From positions 1 through 64,000 of the forward strand of contig CAMZAX010000008.1 in NCBI GenBank assembly GCA_947304355.1: a DNA stretch of 64,000 nt. Reading direction: 5' to 3'. This stretch comes from an uncultured Selenomonadales bacterium. GTDB lineage: Bacteria; Bacillota; Negativicutes; Selenomonadales; Selenomonadaceae. Positions 25,091 through 33,193 of the stretch are shown piece after piece (the stretch's first letter is position 1; the number at the start of each line of letters is the position of its first letter). The translations under genes and the position numbers were made by a program. The notes beneath the pieces were generated by a model. The model worked only from the letters and a program-made list of their open reading frames with translations. It was not told the DNA's origin and made no database searches.

Positions 25091-26992
25091 TCATTCAAAG
25101 CCGAGGAGCCTGCCGCCCTGATAGACGATAAGCGACACAACCCACGCGACCGCCGTCGTGTAGAAAAATACGAACGCCATCCACTTGAAGCCTTGCGCCT
25201 CTTTCTTGACGGTGCCGAGCGCGGTCATGCACGGCGAATACAGCAAGCTGAACACCATGAACGCCAACGCCGACAGCGGAGTGAACGCGCTGCCCATTGA
25301 CGTTGCATTTAAGACTTCTGCAGTGCCTTCCGCATCGTCCGTGTCAACAGAATCTTCGTCCACGCCGTAAAGAATTCCCATCGTCGAGACGACAGCTTCT
25401 TTCGCAAGGATGCCCGTCACGACAGACGCGCCCGCTTCCCACGTGTCAAAGCCTTGCGGGGCGAACAGCACGGACGTCGTCGAGCCGATACTTGCAAGAT
25501 AACTGGTGTCCATGTCTTCGGTCATGCCGTCGGAATTGAAATTGCTGAGGAACCAAATTATAACGCTCATCGCGAAAATAATCGTGCCGGCTTTAATCAA
25601 GTAGCCCTTGCCCTTGTCCCACGCCTCAAGCAGGACGGTTTTAATGTCGGGCAGACGATACGGCGGCAGTTCAAGCAGGAAGGTCGATTGCCGTTCGGTG
25701 AACATCGTCGAGCTTAAAACTTTCGCCATAACAATCGCCGTGATTATGCCGAGGAAATACATTGCGAAGACGACGTTGGCAACGTTGTCGGGGAAGAACA
25801 TCGCCGCGAACAGCGCGATAATCGGGACTTTTGCGTTGCAGGTTATGAACGGCGTCACGAAGATTGAAATCATCCTGTCCTTGTGCGTGTCGAGTGCGCG
25901 ATTCGCCATAATGGCGGGGACGGCGCAACCGAAGCCCATCATCAGCGGCATAATCGATTTGCCCGACAAACCTGCGCGGCGCATAATCGGATCCATAATG
26001 AACGCGACGCGAGCCATATAACCCGTGCCGTCGAGGAAACTCAAAATGATAAACAGCGTGAAAATCAGCGGCACGAAGTTGATAACCGCGCCGACGCCCG
26101 CGATAATGCCGTCCGAAACGAGCGACTGCATCCAACCTTCGACGCCCGCCGCCTCCATTGACTCCGCCGCCCAAGGTACAAGCGTTTCGTCGAAGAATTC
26201 GCCGACAATGTCCGCAAGCGGTTGCCCTATCCAGTTGAACGAGATTTGGAACATCAAATAGAATATTGCAATCATCAAGATTATCGACGTGACGCCGTTG
26301 GCAAGGTAGGAGTCAAGCTTTTCGGTGAGCGTCTTGCCCGCCGCGCTGACCGTCACCGCGCTTGCCATAATCTTATCAATCAAGTCGTAACGCGCCGCGA
26401 TAATTTCTTCGTCGACCTTCGCGGGAGCCAAGCCGCTGCGTTCCAGGTTGCGGACGCGCTCAATGTGTTCGTTGATAAGTTTGCTCGGTTTGTAGTTCGT
26501 CATGACGGCGTTGGTGAACACGTCAAGCAATTTGCGGACGCTTTTGTTGCTGCGCCCGACGGTGTTTGTCACGGGCATGCCGAAGGCGTCTTCGAGCTTC
26601 TTCATGTCGATTTTAATGCCGTGACGTTCGGCCTCGTCCATCATGTTCAGGTTGAGGATAAGCGGAATGCCGTTTTCCATGAGCTGAACCGTTAGGAACA
26701 AGTTGCGCGAGATATTCGACGCGTCGATAATGTTGACGACGATATCGGGCTTGTTGGTCTTGAAATAATCGCTGACGACCTGTTCTTCCTGCGAGCGGGC
26801 GTTGATTGAATAAGTGCCGGGCAAGTCAATGACGGAAATTTTTCTGCCGTTGTGTTCGATGACGCCGACTTTCTTGTCGACGGTGACGCCCGGCCAGTTG
26901 CCGATTTTCTGCCGCGCGCCCGTGAGTTCGTTAAAGATTGTCGATTTGCCGGTATTGGGGTTGCCGGTCAAAGCTACTGATAATGCTGACAT
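25091..26992 (-). CDS. feoB: Ferrous iron transport protein B
   Basis: 633 residues. FeoB is the Fe2+ uptake permease of the inner membrane. The N-terminal G domain has G1 GNPNTGKST, G2 at the PGVTV region, G3 DLPGTYS and G4 NMMD. A helical guanine-dissociation-inhibitor-like region follows, then the transport domain with FVTPFITCNAKVPI and two Gate-type halves. The hydrophobic segments are continuous and no key residue appears lost. It is preceded by feoA with a 20-base gap. Confidence 0.97.
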   Translation of the reverse strand: MSALSVALTGNPNTGKSTIFNELTGARQKIGNWPGVTVDKKVGVIEHNGRKISVIDLPGTYSINARSQEEQVVSDYFKTNKPDIVVNIIDASNISRNLFLTVQLMENGIPLILNLNMMDEAERHGIKIDMKKLEDAFGMPVTNTVGRSNKSVRKLLDVFTNAVMTNYKPSKLINEHIERVRNLERSGLAPAKVDEEIIAARYDLIDKIMASAVTVSAAGKTLTEKLDSYLANGVTSIILMIAIFYLMFQISFNWIGQPLADIVGEFFDETLVPWAAESMEAAGVEGWMQSLVSDGIIAGVGAVINFVPLIFTLFIILSFLDGTGYMARVAFIMDPIMRRAGLSGKSIMPLMMGFGCAVPAIMANRALDTHKDRMISIFVTPFITCNAKVPIIALFAAMFFPDNVANVVFAMYFLGIITAIVMAKVLSSTMFTERQSTFLLELPPYRLPDIKTVLLEAWDKGKGYLIKAGTIIFAMSVIIWFLSNFNSDGMTEDMDTSYLASIGSTTSVLFAPQGFDTWEAGASVVTGILAKEAVVSTMGILYGVDEDSVDTDDAEGTAEVLNATSMGSAFTPLSALAFMVFSLLYSPCMTALGTVKKEAQGFKWMAFVFFYTTAVAWVVSLIVYQGGRLLGFE

Positions 26993-27012
26993 TTAATCAC
27001 CTTCCTTGTTGT

Positions 27013-27243
27013 TCAGCCGACTTCGGAAACTTCAATCTGCGCGGCGTCGTCGCGTCGCATGGCGAGGTTGTAGGAACGCAGGCGCAGGGCAATGGGGTCG
27101 CCGAACGGTGCCGAGTTCAAAATTTCCACGCGCGTGCCGGGAATTAAGCCCATGGTCATGAGCCGCTGTTTGAGTTCGGATTCGCCGACGGAATCGATTC
27201 GCACGACCATGCCGGGCTTTGTATCTTTAAGCGTCAATGTCAT
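27013..27243 (-). CDS. feoA: Ferrous iron transport protein A
   Basis: 76 residues from ATG 27243 behind AAGGAGCTG; the track start at 27393 is not supported by a ribosome site. The SH3-like FeoA fold is seen in KPGMVVRIDSVGESELKQRLMTMGLIPGTRVEIL and the closing LAMRRDDAAQIEV. FeoA interacts with FeoB and is needed for Fe2+ transport. First gene of feoA-feoB-HMA fusion, under a promoter overlapped by a Fur-box-like site. Confidence 0.95.
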   Translation of the reverse strand: MTLTLKDTKPGMVVRIDSVGESELKQRLMTMGLIPGTRVEILNSAPFGDPIALRLRSYNLAMRRDDAAQIEVSEVG

Positions 27244-27280
27244 CAGCTCCTTGAAAAAGATTTTCGTTTGCTTGCCGCGA

Positions 27281-27309
27281 AGTTTATCACGCGTGAAAAC
27301 AATTATCAA
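27281..27309 (-). promoter_or_regulatory. feo operon promoter
   Basis: On the minus strand TTGATA and TAAACT are separated by 17 bases, 38 bases upstream of the feoA ATG. Confidence 0.65.
27294..27308 (-). promoter_or_regulatory. Fur-box-like operator overlapping the feo -35
   Basis: TGATAATTGTTTTCA matches the 7-1-7 Fur consensus (TGATAAT-n-ATTATCA) at 12 of 14 positions by eye, with a perfect left half. It covers the -35 and most of the spacer, where an iron-loaded repressor would block RNA polymerase. Confidence 0.6.
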
Positions 27310-27332
27310 CACCCTTGCAAAAATTTTTGCAA

Positions 27333-27365
27333 CAAAAAAGAGCCGCCCCGCAATCGGAACGACTC
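27333..27365 (-). terminator. Terminator after the M18 peptidase gene
   Basis: Read on the minus strand, GAGTCGTTCC pairs with GGGGCGGCTC using G-U pairs, followed by TTTTTTG. Stop codon at 27380. Confidence 0.75.
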
Positions 27366-27379
27366 CCGCGAAAAATTTT

Positions 27380-28789
27380 TCAGATTTCGGCAAGAAAAGC
27401 CGCGTAACCTTTTTTCGTTTCGTAAATGTCGATTTTGGACGTTGCCTCCCACGGCGCGTGCATACTCAACACCGCGACGCCGCTGTCGATGACTTCCATG
27501 CCGTATTCAGCCATCATGTAGGCGATCGTGCCGCCGCCGCCGAGGTCAACCTTGCCCAGTTCGCTGAATTGATATTTGACGTTGTGCTTGTCGAGAATGC
27601 CGCGCAGTTTGCCGACGTATTCGGCGTTGGCGTCGCTGGAACCCGACTTGCCGCGCGAACCAGTGAACTTGTTGAACACCATGCCCTTGCCGAGGTAGGC
27701 GACGTTGCGTTTTTCAAAGGCGGAAGCATACAGCGCGTCGAAGGCACTGGACACGTCCGAGCTTAACATGAACGAATTTCTTAACGCGCGGCGCAGGGCG
27801 AGTTCGCTGTACTGTCCGCAGGCGTTCAAGAGTTCGGCGAGCGTGTTCGCGAAAAAGCGGGACTTCATGCCGGTCGCGCCGTAGCTGCCGATTTCCTCCT
27901 TGTCGACGAGCAGACAGCACGCGGTTTTCCCGAAAGTTTGATTCGCCGCCTCCAGCATGGCGACGAGCGACGTGTAGGAGCAAACGCGGTCGTCTTGCCC
28001 GTAGCCGAGCACCATTGAGCGGTCAAAGCCGAGTTCGCGAGCCTTGCCCGCCGGCACCAGCGCGAGTTCAGCCGAAATGAAGTCTTCTTCGTCGATGTCG
28101 TATTTGTCCTTGAGGAGCTTGAGGACGCCGCGCTTGACGGACTCTTTGTCGTTTTCTTTGAGCGGGTAATTGCCGACGAGGATGTCGAGCTTTTCGCCTT
28201 CGATAACTTTATCGGCGGTCTTTTTAAGCTGTTCCTGCGACAAGTGAATCAGCAAATCCGTCACGCAAAACACGGGGTCGCCTGCGTCTTCGCCGATGAC
28301 GATTTCGATAACGCGCCCGTCCTTTTTGACAACGACGCCGTGCATGGCGAGCGGCAAGGTAACCCACTGATATTTTTTGATGCCGCCGTAATAATGCGTG
28401 TCGAGGTAGGCAAGCCCGCTGTCTTCGTAAAGCGGATTCTGCTTGAGGTCGAGGCGGCAAGTGTCGATGTGCGCGCCGAGAATTTTCAAGCCGTTTTCGA
28501 GCGGCTCCGTGCCGATTTGGAACAGCGCGACGGTTTTCTTCATGCAGACGCTGTAAACTTTGTCGCCCGCCGCGAGCTTGCCGCCGGACTTAATCACGTC
28601 GTCGAGATTTTTGTAGCCGACAGCCTCCGCGCGCTTTACCGCCTCAACGACGGATTCGCGTTCGGTCTTGCAGCGGCTGATGAAGTCGATGTAACCCGCC
28701 GCCAGCTGTTCCATGGCAGCCTTGTCGTCGTCGGTGTATTCGCTCCAGACGGAAAATTTTTTGTCTTTGGTGTCTTTGTCGTCAGACAT
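27380..28789 (-). CDS. M18-family aminopeptidase
   Basis: 469 residues from ATG 28789, preceded by AAAAGGAG. M18 enzymes are dinuclear zinc aminopeptidases removing acidic or other N-terminal residues. Visible blocks: KILGAHIDTCRLDLKQNPLYE (zinc His/Asp), LLVDKEEIGSYGATG (catalytic Glu) and the C-terminal GSRGKSGSSDAN and VLSMHAPWEATSK (zinc His). The frame stays open for 32 more codons upstream to a TTG at 28885 that also has a GGAGGTGA ribosome site; these codons encode an amphipathic helix, so a longer form is possible. Confidence 0.9.
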   Translation of the reverse strand: MSDDKDTKDKKFSVWSEYTDDDKAAMEQLAAGYIDFISRCKTERESVVEAVKRAEAVGYKNLDDVIKSGGKLAAGDKVYSVCMKKTVALFQIGTEPLENGLKILGAHIDTCRLDLKQNPLYEDSGLAYLDTHYYGGIKKYQWVTLPLAMHGVVVKKDGRVIEIVIGEDAGDPVFCVTDLLIHLSQEQLKKTADKVIEGEKLDILVGNYPLKENDKESVKRGVLKLLKDKYDIDEEDFISAELALVPAGKARELGFDRSMVLGYGQDDRVCSYTSLVAMLEAANQTFGKTACCLLVDKEEIGSYGATGMKSRFFANTLAELLNACGQYSELALRRALRNSFMLSSDVSSAFDALYASAFEKRNVAYLGKGMVFNKFTGSRGKSGSSDANAEYVGKLRGILDKHNVKYQFSELGKVDLGGGGTIAYMMAEYGMEVIDSGVAVLSMHAPWEATSKIDIYETKKGYAAFLAEI

Positions 28790-28871
28790 TTTGCGTTTCT
28801 CCTTTTCGAGTTTGATTTGTTTCCACGCGCGCAATTTGTCCCGCAATTCGGAAACCTGCGCGGCAAGTGTT

Positions 28872-29852
28872 TTATCGTCGGTCAATAAGGTTAATCACCT
28901 CCGTGAAGTCGTCGACGGTCTCCGCGCGGTTGAAGGCGTTGCGAAGTTCCGCGCCGCCGGGCAAGCCTTTGGTGTACCAGGCAGCGTGAGAACGCATTTC
29001 ACGGACGCCGACGCGTTCGCCCTTGTAATGAATAATCTTCGACAGGTGGCGGCGCATGACGTTGGCGCGTTCGTCGACGGCGGGCGGCGGAAGTTTTTCG
29101 CCCGTCAAAAAATATTTCAGCAGGCGATTGATAATCCACGGATTGCCCTGCGCGGCACGACCGATCATAACACCGTCGGCTTGCGTCACAGAAAAAATTT
29201 TATCGAGACTGTCGAAGTCACGCACGTCGCCGTTGGCAATGACGGGAATCGTGACGGCGGCTTTGATTGCGGCAATCGCGTCCCAATCGGCCGAACCCGA
29301 ATAAAATTGTTCGCGCGTCCTGCCGTGCACGGTCATGAAATCGACGCCCGCGCTTTCCGCCCGCCGCGCGACTTCCACGGCGTTGATATGAGCCGCGTCG
29401 ACGCCGAGCCGAATCTTTACGCTGACGGGCAAGCTGACGGACTTTTTGACGGCGGACAGAATTTTTTCGAGCAACGCGGGATTTTTCATGAGCGCGGAGC
29501 CGTCGCCGTTCTTGACGATTTTGGGCGCGGGACAGCCCGCATTAAAATCAATGACGGCAGCCGAGCCGAGTTGTTCGACGTAAGCCGCCGCAGCCGCGCA
29601 GATTGTCGGGTCTGAGCCGAAAATTTGAATCGCCGTCGGTCGTTCAGCCGCGACGGTCTCAAGCATTGCCAAAGTTTTTTCGTTGCGGTATTGCACGCCC
29701 GCCGCGCTTACCATTTCCGAAAACATCAGCAAGTTTTTTCGGGCGAAGTCGTCGCCGATAAGTTCGCGCACGAGAATTCTGAACGCCGTATCCGTGACGC
29801 CCGCCATCGGCGCGAGGAAAATCGGCGTCTTGAAAATTTCAGCGACCGTCAT
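28872..29852 (-). CDS. dusB: tRNA-dihydrouridine synthase
   Basis: 326 residues. Dus enzymes reduce uridine to dihydrouridine in tRNA using FMN. The N-terminal LAPMAGVTDTAFR, the FNAGCPAPKIVKNGDGSAL block with catalytic Cys, MTVHGRTREQFYSG and IGRAAQGNPW are all diagnostic. DusB-type assignment follows the common Firmicute form next to coaX; its start overlaps the coaX stop by 4 bases. Confidence 0.94.
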   Translation of the reverse strand: MTVAEIFKTPIFLAPMAGVTDTAFRILVRELIGDDFARKNLLMFSEMVSAAGVQYRNEKTLAMLETVAAERPTAIQIFGSDPTICAAAAAYVEQLGSAAVIDFNAGCPAPKIVKNGDGSALMKNPALLEKILSAVKKSVSLPVSVKIRLGVDAAHINAVEVARRAESAGVDFMTVHGRTREQFYSGSADWDAIAAIKAAVTIPVIANGDVRDFDSLDKIFSVTQADGVMIGRAAQGNPWIINRLLKYFLTGEKLPPPAVDERANVMRRHLSKIIHYKGERVGVREMRSHAAWYTKGLPGGAELRNAFNRAETVDDFTEVINLIDRR

Positions 29853-30622
29853 TGCGAATTTCTGTCGTGCAGGACGCGCAAGCCGCTGAGCGTCAAGAAG
29901 TGGTCGATTCGGTCGATTGTCTTCGATTCGCGCTGAATCATCTTGGCGAGACCACCCGTCGCGATAACCTTGGCGTGCCAGTCCGCGCCCATTTCGGAGC
30001 GAATCTTTTCGACAATCGCGTCAATCTGCCCGACGTAGCCGTAGATAATGCCCGCCTGCATACAAGTCGTCGTGTTGTGCCCGATTACGCTTTTGGGCGG
30101 AATAAGTTCAATGCGCGGCAACTTGGCGGTCGAGCTGAAAAGCGATTCGGCACTTGCGACGATACCGGGCGCAATGACGCCGCCGAGGAAGTCGCCCGTA
30201 TCCGACACCACGTCGAAAGTCGTCGCCGTCCCGATGTCAATCACAATCAGCGGGCCGCCGTAAAGTTCAAAGGCACCCACGGCGTTGACGATTCTGTCCG
30301 CGCCGATTGTTCGCGGGTTCTCGTAATTTATCTTGATACCCGTCTTGATTCCGGGGCCGACAACCAGCGGCTTGACTTTGAAGTAACGCTCACACATTTT
30401 GGTTATCGGCACAATCAGCGGCGGCACGACGGAGGAAATGATTATGTCCTTCACGTCGGAGATTTTCACGCCCTGATAGCGGAACAGGTCGTTAATCAAC
30501 ATGCCGTATTCGTCGCCGGTCTTTTGCCTGTCGGTCGATATGCGCCAATGTTTCATAAGATTTTTTCCGCTGTAGGTGCCCATGACGATATTGCTGTTTC
30601 CAATGTCGATAACAAGCAGCAA
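29849..30622 (-). CDS. coaX: Type III pantothenate kinase
   Basis: 257 residues. CoaX phosphorylates pantothenate at the first step of CoA synthesis. The ASKHA fold is shown by LVIDIGNSNIVMGTY (phosphate-1), the GADRIVNAVGAF substrate segment, and DIGTATTFDVV (phosphate-2), with GGVIAPGI thereafter. It is the first gene of a short coaX-dusB-M18 operon and follows the GT92 remnant by 20 bases. Confidence 0.96.
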   Translation of the reverse strand: MLLVIDIGNSNIVMGTYSGKNLMKHWRISTDRQKTGDEYGMLINDLFRYQGVKISDVKDIIISSVVPPLIVPITKMCERYFKVKPLVVGPGIKTGIKINYENPRTIGADRIVNAVGAFELYGGPLIVIDIGTATTFDVVSDTGDFLGGVIAPGIVASAESLFSSTAKLPRIELIPPKSVIGHNTTTCMQAGIIYGYVGQIDAIVEKIRSEMGADWHAKVIATGGLAKMIQRESKTIDRIDHFLTLSGLRVLHDRNSQ

Positions 30623-30642
30623 GTGACCACTTCCCTAAAAAT

Positions 30643-31918
30643 TTATTTCCAAGTCTTCAGGAGCCGTTGCAGATAATCCAAGTCGGTGAAATCTTTCCAC
30701 ATCCAGTTCACGCGCATGACGTTCATCATTTGCGGGATAATTTGCAGGCACGCGCCGCGCAGGTCGTTGACGACGGGATAGGGCAACGGCAACAGATCGG
30801 GCAGTTCGCGAATCAAAAGTCGTGCGTCCGCCAAGCTCATGCCGCCGCTTGCAATGGTGCGGAGAATCGCGACAAGTGACGCCTCCTCGAAAAATTTTGC
30901 GGGTGCGTCGTCGGTCAGCCGTGTCTTGAGATATGCGGCGACTGCGCGACACGTAAGGAACGTTTCCATTTTGCCCGCGTAGAATTGCGGCGGGGTTGTC
31001 GGCACCAGCGTCGGCGACAGGTTTGTTGCCAGCGCGGTGAATAATCGTTCGTCGGCGCGAGACTTGTCGGGCGGTTGGAAAGTTTTTGCTCGCTCCGCGC
31101 GGTAGCGTAAAATCCCGTCGTCGAATTCGTCGTTGCGGTCATTAAATTCCAAATAAGCTTTACGCATTGAATAGACTTGCATATTGCCGTCAGCAGGTCC
31201 GCGAGAAGTCTTTTGCATATATTCTTCGATTGATTTACACAGATAATGGTTGACAACAATTTTTTCGGCAGTCACAGGCTTACCATAGCCGCCCGATACG
31301 GGAATGGCGATTTCATTTATGGAGTAAACATCTGCAAAGTAATAGGGAAAGTGAGGACTGCTTAAAAAATTTATCTTTCGCGGATTGGCGATCGTTTTAA
31401 TGAGAGCATTTGTTTCGCCTTTATCGGGTGTATAATCTTTCGGAGCACGCCGCGTGAATCGTTCAAGGACGCCGCGAGAGTAATCAGCTTTCTCTTGACC
31501 GTTGGAGCCGAAGTTTTGCCAATGAATTGCCAAGCCCGCCGCGTTCGGGTTGGGCGATAAAACTTCGTCGACAACTGTTGCAATAACCCCCCCCCCCGGC
31601 TGATTTTGGGAAGATGAACTCGTCGCCGTCAATGAACGCAATGTAGCGGCTTTGAAACTTGAAACTCTTGACAGCGTCATTGTAAGTCTGAATTTGCATG
31701 AACTTGCCGGGCGCGGAGATATAATCGGCGAGACCCGCCGCAACGTAGGGCTTTGCGATTTCCGCCTGATTGTCGGGGCTTTCGTTGTCTTAAAGATAAA
31801 AATGGTCGACGCCCGCCAGCAAATGATAATCAAGCCACTCCTTGATGTAAGGACCTTCGTTTTTCATGATAGCGACGACAGCCAGGTCGTGCAGGAAAAG
31901 ATTTTTGTCGACAGCCAA
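30643..31918 (-). pseudogene. GT92-like glycosyltransferase, out of frame at a G11 tract and with an in-frame TAA (possible phase-OFF/decaying gene)
   Basis: Joining two frames gives about 424 residues. The start is a TTG at 31918 after AAGGTGA. Frame 1 reads LAVVAIMKNEGPYIKEWLDYH and, after the tract, frame 2 carries the remainder to WKDFTDLDYLQRLLKTWK. GT92 signatures are present: DHFYL-DNES and the metal-binding IDGDEFIFPK. Lesion 1: the coding-strand G11 tract (31587-31597) directly after GDEFIFPKSA shifts the frame; 10 or 13 Gs would restore it. Lesion 2: TAA replaces the residue expected to be Tyr in FYLYDN, at 31789-31791. The gene is upstream of coaX and near a two-receiver protein. 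Functional only if both defects are reverted, so it may already be dead. Confidence 0.8.
31587..31597 (-). repeat. Poly-G tract (G11 on coding strand) in the GT92 gene
   Basis: Eleven consecutive C on the plus strand. In-frame lengths would be 10 or 13. See the gene entry. Confidence 0.9.
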
Positions 31919-31956
31919 AAAAAATCACCTTCGCAAATGAATCGTCATAACAAAGA

Positions 31957-31986
31957 TAAAAGTGGCCTCCGGTCGAGCCACTTTAA
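31957..31986 (-). terminator. Terminator after the response-regulator gene
   Basis: AAAGTGGC and GCCACTTT form a perfect 8-bp stem with a 10-base loop. On the minus strand it continues as TTTATCTTTG. Confidence 0.65.
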
Positions 31987-32007
31987 GATAGTCGTCGTTT
32001 TAGGTCG

Positions 32008-32973
32008 TCAGCGGCGCAGAAGTTTCGATTCGATAATCGCCAAGTCGTCTTCGGAAAAATTCGGCTTCCTGATGTAACCCGCCGCCGCCGAACGTTTGAT
32101 CTCGCTTAGGATGGCAAAGTCGCGTGTGTCCGTCATGATTATCACGGGAATATTTTTCAGCTTGTTGTTGGCGGTTAAAAGCTCCAAGAACTTGAGCCCG
32201 TTGACGAAGGGCATATCCAAGCTGACCAACACCAAATCTGCGCCGTGACTTTCCAGGTGACGCATACCCTCCGCTGCGCTTTGAGCAGTCGTCAATTCGC
32301 ACGGGAAACGGTGTTGAATTGTGTCGCGTTCCTGCCGCAAGTCAAAAATGTCGTCTTCGATAAGGACAATGCGGAACGCCGTCTTTGAGCGCGTGTCGTC
32401 AAAGAATTCGTCATTATCTTTGGCGTTGAGCACTTTGTTGATTCTTTCGACGAGGTCTTGCGGCGAACAGGGCTTTGTAACGTAATCCTGCACGCCAAGT
32501 GAAAAGACGCTTGCGACAAGTTCCCGTTGCGTCGAGCCGGACATCATCATCACGGGCAAAGATTGAAATTTCTCCTCGGAACGGATGCGACTTAACATAT
32601 CGACGCCGTTAAAGTCCGCGTCCAAGATAACAAGATTTATATCGTGGCTTATGAGTGTGTTAATCGCGTTGAGGAGATTGTTTATCGCCAGGATTTTGCA
32701 GTCGGGCAATCCGCGTTCCAAAACGATTTTCGTTATGTTGAGGTTGCGTTCGTCGCTGTTGATAATCATGATTGTGGTTTCGTGCCGTTCCCCGGCGATT
32801 TTCTTCAAATCGTTGCGCTTCATCGCCTCAATGCGTCTGCCTTGCACTTTGGCACGTTCGCGAAATTTTTCAAGACAGAGCGAACAATAGAGCCCGGTTT
32901 CAATTATTTTTCCGCAGCCGGCGCACGGGCGTCCGACCGTTCGATTTCTGCTGTTCAATCCTTTTCCGGCCAT
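32008..32973 (-). CDS. Protein with zinc-finger-like N-terminus and two receiver domains
   Basis: 321 residues from ATG 32973, with GAGGAGGGG upstream at a rather long distance. The N-terminus has CAGCGKIIETGLYCSLC, a CxxC-x9-CxxC zinc-ribbon pattern. The first receiver (about residues 70-190) keeps the phosphoacceptor Asp (LVILDADFNG) and the conserved Lys (DYVTKP). The second (about 200-320) begins IVLIEDDIFDL but has Ser in place of the phosphoacceptor (LVLVSLDMP), although GYIRKP keeps the Lys. There is no DNA-binding or enzymatic output domain and no kinase nearby. Probably a signalling adaptor. Confidence 0.85.
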   Translation of the reverse strand: MAGKGLNSRNRTVGRPCAGCGKIIETGLYCSLCLEKFRERAKVQGRRIEAMKRNDLKKIAGERHETTIMIINSDERNLNITKIVLERGLPDCKILAINNLLNAINTLISHDINLVILDADFNGVDMLSRIRSEEKFQSLPVMMMSGSTQRELVASVFSLGVQDYVTKPCSPQDLVERINKVLNAKDNDEFFDDTRSKTAFRIVLIEDDIFDLRQERDTIQHRFPCELTTAQSAAEGMRHLESHGADLVLVSLDMPFVNGLKFLELLTANNKLKNIPVIIMTDTRDFAILSEIKRSAAAGYIRKPNFSEDDLAIIESKLLRR

Positions 32974-33140
32974 GTCGTTTAAAAATTCCCCTCCTCCGCG
33001 GAAACGCCAAGAGTACTTTCTACAGTTTACTAATTTTCGCCGATATGTCAATAAAAAAATCCGTCCGCTTCAAAAGACGCGGTGATTGATTACGGTTAGG
33101 AACGGTTGGACGCGACTGCTGTTCCGTCGCTTTTAAGCGA

Positions 33141-33174
33141 CAAAAAATCCGACGAGGTTGATCCCGCCGGATTT
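33141..33174 (-). terminator. Terminator after glgA
   Basis: Read on the minus strand, AAATCCGGCGGG pairs imperfectly with CCTCGTCGGATTT, then TTTTTTG. A GTCGC/GCGAC palindrome lies beside it. Confidence 0.8.
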
Positions 33175-33193
33175 GCGTATTCAATCGTTAAGC

